A program made the position numbers and the translations under genes. DNA of 11,419 bases from an uncultured Eubacteriales bacterium (GTDB lineage: Bacteria; Bacillota_A; Clostridia; Saccharofermentanales; Saccharofermentanaceae), in assembly GCA_900313405.1 (NCBI GenBank), contig OMQY01000263.1:1-11419 (forward strand), in the 5' to 3' direction. Every line of letters begins with the position of its first letter. The stretch's first letter is position 1. Below are positions 7,986-11,419 of the stretch, piece after piece. The notes under the pieces were generated by a model, which ran no database searches, had not been told where the DNA came from, and was given only the letters and a program-made list of their open reading frames with translations.

Positions 7986-8852
7986 TTATTTTGTAAAATA
8001 TATCGCTGCCAGGGCAAGAAGAACACCTGTCGGAACAGTGAAGAATACACTGTCGAACCTGTCGAGCATACCTCCGTGTCCCGGAAAGATATTGCCGTAG
8101 TCCTTGATCCCGACCCTGCGCTTTACAAGAGACGCGAGCCAGTCACCAAGTTGAGACATTACCGAGATCATGAATCCCAGAGCAAATGCAAATACGGTAA
8201 AGAGATACTTATTGATCGTGATCCCGACCATATCGTAGATAACAATATCAAAGTAGACTGCTATGGCGGCAGCACAGCATACTGCACCTCCGATACAGCC
8301 TTCCCATGTCTTCTTGGGGCTGATATGCGGAACGATCTTATGCTTGCCGAGCGTTACGCCGGTAAAATAGGCAAAAACGTCAGAAACCCATGCAGATGCC
8401 AAAGCCGGAACCATATAGAACCATCCGTGTTCCGGTATTGCCGCGACCGCACAAAGGCAGAACATGGGAAAAGTGATATAGAGAAAAGATGCTGCGGTGA
8501 TCAGACCGTCGTGAAGATGGTTGCCCTCCTTACGGAATATGGACGGAATAATGACACATGCCATAGCAAAGATGAGCGCAACGACAGAATAAAGACACAA
8601 AGATGCCCAAAGACTGATATCCATAAGATATGAAAGAGCGAACAGAACGATACTCAACACTCCGCCTGATACCATAAGCGGGACAGATGGCTCCATATCA
8701 CCTGCCTTCAGTGCTTTGATCATCTCATAGAATGCGACACCTCCGACTATGACGGCAAACAGAGTCATTATGAGAGGAAACCAGTATGCCGGAACGACAA
8801 ATGCGAGGACTCCGAGTGTAAAAAAGAATCCTGTAATTACCCGTTGTTTCAT
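7986..8852 (-). CDS. cdsA: phosphatidate cytidylyltransferase (CDP-diacylglycerol synthase)
   Basis: CdsA joins CTP and phosphatidic acid to give CDP-diacylglycerol, the precursor of phosphatidylglycerol, cardiolipin and related lipids, in the cytoplasmic membrane. The 288-residue protein is strongly hydrophobic, with roughly seven or eight predicted membrane segments. The C-terminal signature is complete: SQLGD (ending at D237), then SLVKR, GIKD, FPGHGGMLDRFDS (about 256-268), which carries the metal-binding aspartates. The earlier family segment ISPKKTWEG is also present. The ATG follows AAGGAGG with 7-base spacing and overlaps the uppS stop by one base, so the two genes are translationally linked. 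The order uppS-cdsA-dxr is common in Firmicutes. Confidence 0.97.
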   Translation of the reverse strand: MKQRVITGFFFTLGVLAFVVPAYWFPLIMTLFAVIVGGVAFYEMIKALKAGDMEPSVPLMVSGGVLSIVLFALSYLMDISLWASLCLYSVVALIFAMACVIIPSIFRKEGNHLHDGLITAASFLYITFPMFCLCAVAAIPEHGWFYMVPALASAWVSDVFAYFTGVTLGKHKIVPHISPKKTWEGCIGGAVCCAAAIAVYFDIVIYDMVGITINKYLFTVFAFALGFMISVMSQLGDWLASLVKRRVGIKDYGNIFPGHGGMLDRFDSVFFTVPTGVLLALAAIYFTK

Positions 8853-9607
8853 CAGTGGTCCTCCTTACTTAGGCCGCCAAACCTGCGGTCTCTCTTGGTA
8901 AAGTCCATGAAAGCCTGTGTGAGATCATCATAACTGAAATCCGGCCAGAGTACTTCAGATACCCAGAATTCGGCATAGGCTGATTCCCATAACAGGAAAT
9001 TCGACAGTCTCATCTCTCCGCTCGGTCTGATGATCAGTTCAGGATCCGGAACATCGGGAAGATACATATTATCGGATATGGTCTTCTCGGTGATCTCACC
9101 GGGAGCGATCTTCCCCTCTTTAACATCAAGAGCGATCCTTCTTACGGCATTCTCAAGTTCTCTCCTGCCGCCGTAATTGAGTGCAACGATAAGCTGCATC
9201 CTCTTTCTGTTCTTAGAACGCTCCTCTGCGACTTTGCAGACTTCTCTGTTCGCCTCGGGGAGATTCTCGATATCACCGGTAAACCTGACCCTGATATCTT
9301 CTTCCGCGAGTTCGGGATCGTATTTATCAAAAAACTCGATGAACAGCTTCATCAATTGATCGACCTCATCCTGAGGACGTGACCAGTTCTCGGTCGAGAA
9401 GGCATATACGGTAAGATATTTAACACCGTAATTGCAGCAATTCCTGACGAGTTCCTTAAGATTCTCTGCTCCGGCTCTATGGCCGGCACTTCTCGGAAGC
9501 ATACGCTTACGGGCCCATCTCCCGTTGCCGTCCATTATTACGCCGAGTGAGACAGGTACCTTAAGTCCGTCTGTATCAAATGTCTTCTTTTGCTTAAATA
9601 AAGCCAT
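8852..9607 (-). CDS. uppS: isoprenyl (undecaprenyl) diphosphate synthase, cis-prenyltransferase
   Basis: UppS adds cis isoprene units from IPP to farnesyl diphosphate to make the C55 lipid that becomes the carrier for peptidoglycan and other wall polymers. From the ATG at 9607 the protein has 251 residues. Seen: VIMD26GNGRWA with the catalytic aspartate, AGHRAG (41-46), FSTENW (70-75), LNYGGRRE (143-150), and IRPSGEMRLSNFLLW (193-207) with arginines R194 and R200 that bind diphosphate, followed by E213. The usual T or G after the first of these arginines is P here, a mild departure. An in-frame GTG two codons upstream exists, but AGGAG abuts it directly, whereas it lies five bases from the ATG, so the ATG is preferred. 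The product chain length cannot be read from the sequence; C55 is assumed from context. Confidence 0.96.
   Translation of the reverse strand: MALFKQKKTFDTDGLKVPVSLGVIMDGNGRWARKRMLPRSAGHRAGAENLKELVRNCCNYGVKYLTVYAFSTENWSRPQDEVDQLMKLFIEFFDKYDPELAEEDIRVRFTGDIENLPEANREVCKVAEERSKNRKRMQLIVALNYGGRRELENAVRRIALDVKEGKIAPGEITEKTISDNMYLPDVPDPELIIRPSGEMRLSNFLLWESAYAEFWVSEVLWPDFSYDDLTQAFMDFTKRDRRFGGLSKEDH
8860..8866 (-). promoter_or_regulatory. cdsA: cdsA ribosome binding site inside uppS
   Basis: Minus-strand AAGGAGG, seven bases before the cdsA ATG and within the last codons of uppS. It supports strong independent initiation in addition to coupling through the TGATG overlap. Confidence 0.8.
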
Positions 9608-9612
9608 GCGCA

Positions 9613-9619
9613 CTCCTCT
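9613..9619 (-). promoter_or_regulatory. uppS: uppS ribosome binding site that decides the start
   Basis: AGAGGAG on the minus strand, five bases before the ATG at 9607. The alternative GTG at 9613 overlaps the end of this motif and cannot use it. The motif can also pair with TCTTTTC just upstream (three-base loop, two G-U pairs), which may mask it. Confidence 0.75.
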
Positions 9620-9625
9620 TCTCAG

Positions 9626-9655
9626 AAAAGAAGCGAAGCTTTGTCACTTCGCTTC
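9626..9655 (-). terminator. terminator-like hairpin between frr and uppS
   Basis: On the minus strand GAAGCGAAG pairs perfectly with CTTCGCTTC (9 bp, eight-base loop) and is followed by TTTTCT. It lies 29 bases after the frr stop and about 22 bases before the uppS start. It probably acts as a partial terminator, since uppS has no obvious promoter of its own in the gap. Confidence 0.7.
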
Positions 9656-9684
9656 CAGGGTCGATACCTCTATCAGTCGGAAGA

Positions 9685-10251
9685 TCAGATCTCCATCAGT
9701 TCTTTCTCTTTGTCAGCACAGATGTCATCAACCTTCTTAACATACTTATCCGTAATCTTCTGAACCTTCTCTTCGTATTCCTTAAGGGAATCGTCCGTGA
9801 GTTCCTTCTTCTTATTGGCACCTCTCATCTTATCGATGAATTCACGTCTGTTATTACGGATAACGACCTTTGTCTCTTCTGCATATGACTTGACCTGCTT
9901 AACGAGATCCTTACGTCTCTCCTCTGTAAGGATAGGGAAAGCAAGTCTGATGATCTTACCGTCATTTGTAGGAGTGATCCCCAGGTCGGATGCCTGGATA
10001 GCACGCTCGATCTCCTTGAGCATTGACGGATCCCAGGGTGCCAGAGTGATCATCCTGGCTTCGGGAACCTGGATATTAGCTACGGCATTAAGAGGTGAAG
10101 GTGCACCATAGTAATCTACCGTTATGCGATCGAGAACATGAGGATTAGCTCTTCCTGCCCTGATAGCGTTAAGGTTCTCCTGAAGGTTATTGATAGCCTT
10201 ATCCATCTTGGATTCAACTGCATCATAATCATTCTTGGTGATCTCTATCAT
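9685..10251 (-). CDS. frr: ribosome recycling factor
   Basis: RRF works with EF-G to split post-termination ribosomes in the cytoplasm. The 188-residue protein matches the family length of about 185. It has the three-helix-bundle domain interrupted by the small beta domain: the N-terminal helix ends with LNAIRAGRANPHVLD (27-41), then VDYYGAPSPLNAVANI (45-60) and APWDP (71-75), and the long C-terminal helices contain PILTEERRKDLVK (106-118). The start is fixed by AAGGAGGG seven bases upstream. It lies 28 bases after pyrH, the usual arrangement. A terminator-like hairpin follows its stop. Confidence 0.98.
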   Translation of the reverse strand: MIEITKNDYDAVESKMDKAINNLQENLNAIRAGRANPHVLDRITVDYYGAPSPLNAVANIQVPEARMITLAPWDPSMLKEIERAIQASDLGITPTNDGKIIRLAFPILTEERRKDLVKQVKSYAEETKVVIRNNRREFIDKMRGANKKKELTDDSLKEYEEKVQKITDKYVKKVDDICADKEKELMEI

Positions 10252-10258
10252 CTTATTA

Positions 10259-10266
10259 CCCTCCTT
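10259..10266 (-). promoter_or_regulatory. frr: frr ribosome binding site
   Basis: Minus-strand AAGGAGGG, seven bases before the frr ATG. It is among the strongest Shine-Dalgarno matches in the window and fixes the start of frr. Confidence 0.85.
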
Positions 10267-10279
10267 AAGGCTTATATTC

Positions 10280-10987
10280 TTATTCTACCAGAGTTCCGAG
10301 ATCTTCGCCCTTGACTATGCGAACGATATTCTCGGGATCCTGCATGGAGAAAACGAGTATCTTTGTGTTGTTATCACGGCACAGGGCAGCAGCTGTAGCA
10401 TCCATGACCTTGAGATTGAGCTGCAGGACCTCATCGTGAGATACTGTCTTATACTTCTTGGCATCGGGATATACGTTGGGATCCTTATCATATACGCCGT
10501 CAACCATAGTAGCCTTCATAAATACGTCAGCACCGATCTCGGTAGCTCTCAGAGCTGCACCGGTATCCGTCGAGAAATAAGGATTACCCGTACCGCAGGC
10601 AAAGATGACGATCCTTCCCTTCTCCAAGTGCCTGACCGCCCTCTTCCTGATGTAGGGCTCAGCCATCTGTCTTACGTCGATCGCTGAGAGGACTCTCGTA
10701 ACTGCACCATGCTGTTCGAGAGCATCGGATACTGCAAGAGCATTCATCAGCGTGGCGAGCATTCCCATATGATCGGCAGTAACTCGATCCATATTCTCGG
10801 ATGTCCTGCCGCGCCAGAAGTTACCTCCGCCGACAACTACGGCAACCTCGACTCCAAGATCGGATACAGCCTTGATATTGGCCGTGATGTTCTTGAGTAC
10901 TTCGTCGTTTATGCCGACCTTGTTCTCCCCGGCCAAAGCCTCTCCCGATATCTTCAGCAGGATGCGCTTATATTTGGTATCAGACAT
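10280..10987 (-). CDS. pyrH: uridylate (UMP) kinase
   Basis: PyrH phosphorylates UMP to UDP with ATP, feeding all pyrimidine nucleotide pools. It belongs to the amino-acid-kinase fold family and usually forms hexamers in the cytoplasm. The 235-residue protein is of normal size. Visible are [11 protein letters not shown] (10-20) for ATP phosphate binding, [10 protein letters not shown] (51-60), [13 protein letters not shown] (78-90), [14 protein letters not shown] (129-142) for UMP contact, and the nucleotide-binding VDGVYDKDP (162-170). GGAGG lies seven bases before the ATG. Upstream, tsf ends in a strong terminator, so pyrH is probably the first gene of the following operon, served by a promoter in the 110-base leader. 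Confidence 0.98.
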   Translation of the reverse strand: MSDTKYKRILLKISGEALAGENKVGINDEVLKNITANIKAVSDLGVEVAVVVGGGNFWRGRTSENMDRVTADHMGMLATLMNALAVSDALEQHGAVTRVLSAIDVRQMAEPYIRKRAVRHLEKGRIVIFACGTGNPYFSTDTGAALRATEIGADVFMKATMVDGVYDKDPNVYPDAKKYKTVSHDEVLQLNLKVMDATAAALCRDNNTKILVFSMQDPENIVRIVKGEDLGTLVE

Positions 10988-11098
10988 ATTCTCTCCTCCG
11001 TTTACATTTGTCTTCTATTTTATCTTTTATCGGTTGATAATAAAAGACCAAAGAGAGAATTCTCTACTGTCTATTCGATTTTCGAGAAATAAACATAT
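10988..11098 (-). promoter_or_regulatory. pyrH leader, presumed promoter region of the pyrH-frr-uppS operon
   Basis: This 111-base AT-rich gap separates the tsf terminator from pyrH, so a promoter is expected here. The best -10-like element is TAAAAT (11017-11022), but its -35 partner (TTTTAT, 11040-11045, 17-base spacing) is poor, so the promoter itself is not firmly identified. The region also holds an 8-bp AT-rich inverted repeat (TCTTTTAT/ATAAAAGA, 11023-11047) with a nine-base loop and a 12-bp palindrome AGAGAATTCTCT (11054-11065). The ribosome site GGAGG lies at 10995-10999. Confidence 0.45.
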
Positions 11099-11130
11099 AA
11101 AAAGGGATGTCTCCGAAAAGAGACATCCCT
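11099..11130 (-). terminator. intrinsic terminator after tsf
   Basis: On the minus strand AGGGATGTCTC pairs perfectly with GAGACATCCCT over 11 bp with a six-base loop (TTTTCG), followed by a run of T. It lies 24 bases after the tsf stop and before pyrH, so it should end the rpsB-tsf transcript. Confidence 0.93.
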
Positions 11131-11154
11131 CTTGGTTCTATTCTTTGTTCGGGA

Positions 11155-11419
11155 TCAGAGACCAGCCTGCTTCATAACCTCAGCAGCGAAGTCATCTTCC
11201 TTCTTCTCGATACCCTCACCGAGCTGATAACGTGTGAAGGAAACGACAGAGATGTCTGTACCGAGCTCCTTGGAAACGGAAGCGATGTACTGAGCAACTG
11301 TCATGGAGTCATCCTTAACATACTCCTGATCTACGAGAACGTTGAGCTTGTAGAAGTTCTTGATCTGACCGGGAACGATCCTGTCAGCGATGATCTTCTC
11401 AGGCTTACCCTCTTCGAGA
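11155..11419 (-). CDS. tsf: elongation factor Ts, C-terminal part; start lies beyond the window
   Basis: EF-Ts exchanges GDP for GTP on EF-Tu. Only the last 87 codons are visible. They show the family's C-terminal pattern: EEGKPEKIIADRIVPGQIKNF, a segment resembling the usual 'QPFVKD' (QEYVKDD), and the closing FTRYQLGEGIEKKEDDFAAEV. Codon choice differs from the rest of the window: all six alanines are GCT and most valines GTT, as expected for a very highly expressed translation gene. The rpsB gene normally lies upstream (to the right). The gene is followed 24 bases later by an intrinsic terminator. Confidence 0.95.
   Translation of the reverse strand, partial: LEEGKPEKIIADRIVPGQIKNFYKLNVLVDQEYVKDDSMTVAQYIASVSKELGTDISVVSFTRYQLGEGIEKKEDDFAAEVMKQAGL

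Noticed and set aside
8076..8633. A 185-codon plus-strand open frame opposite cdsA
   Set aside because: It is a shadow of cdsA, whose hydrophobic protein and signature motif are clear; the plus-strand translation is charged and without known pattern.
9605..9613. GTG start two codons upstream for uppS
   Set aside because: The Shine-Dalgarno motif directly abuts and overlaps the GTG, leaving no spacing; the ATG at 9607 has five bases.
11054..11065. 12-bp palindrome as a definite operator
   Set aside because: It is short and stands alone with no known regulator gene or second copy nearby, so only a low-interest note is justified.

Overview
The window is a dense, one-directional block of housekeeping genes, all read from the minus strand. 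In transcription order it runs tsf (3' end only), then pyrH, frr, uppS, cdsA, dxr, rseP, ispG and polC (all but its 3' end). This order, together with a Gram-positive-type PolC replicase, points to a member of the Firmicutes, most likely class Clostridia. The non-oxidative isoprenoid (MEP) genes dxr and ispG and the moderate G+C (mid-40s % by eye) fit. The exact family cannot be read from the sequence.

Right edge (about 11098-11419): the C-terminal 87 codons of elongation factor Ts, closed by a strong intrinsic terminator. This ends the presumed rpsB-tsf unit. A leader of about 110 bases follows and must hold the promoter for the next unit. Middle (6782-10987): pyrH (UMP kinase) and frr (ribosome recycling) each have a strong Shine-Dalgarno site. 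After them comes a 77-base gap with a terminator-like hairpin, then uppS, cdsA and dxr. The uppS/cdsA and dxr/rseP pairs overlap by a single base (TGATG), as in a tightly coupled operon. Left (1-6782): rseP (intramembrane protease), ispG, and polC, whose start lies inside the end of ispG.

The genes link nucleotide supply and translation (pyrH, frr, tsf) to envelope building. Dxr and IspG make C5 isoprenoid units, UppS condenses them to the C55 carrier lipid precursor, CdsA makes CDP-diacylglycerol, and RseP carries out membrane proteolysis. PolC is the replicative polymerase.

The most notable observation is in PolC. The polymerase residues and zinc-finger cysteines look normal, but the inserted DEDD proofreading exonuclease domain has lost most of its catalytic residues: the Exo I Asp and Glu are Ser470 and Arg472, the Exo II Asp is Tyr624 and the Exo III His is Leu698. 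That domain also carries an acidic insertion. The surrounding PHP domain, in contrast, appears to keep a complete nine-ligand metal site, including a canonical D-x-H that many PolC proteins lack. This suggests that proofreading has either been lost or moved to the PHP domain. Second-tier observations are the frr-uppS hairpin pair, which could attenuate uppS and mask its ribosome site, and the two tandem PDZ-like modules in RseP. No tRNA, rRNA, CRISPR array or mobile element is visible.
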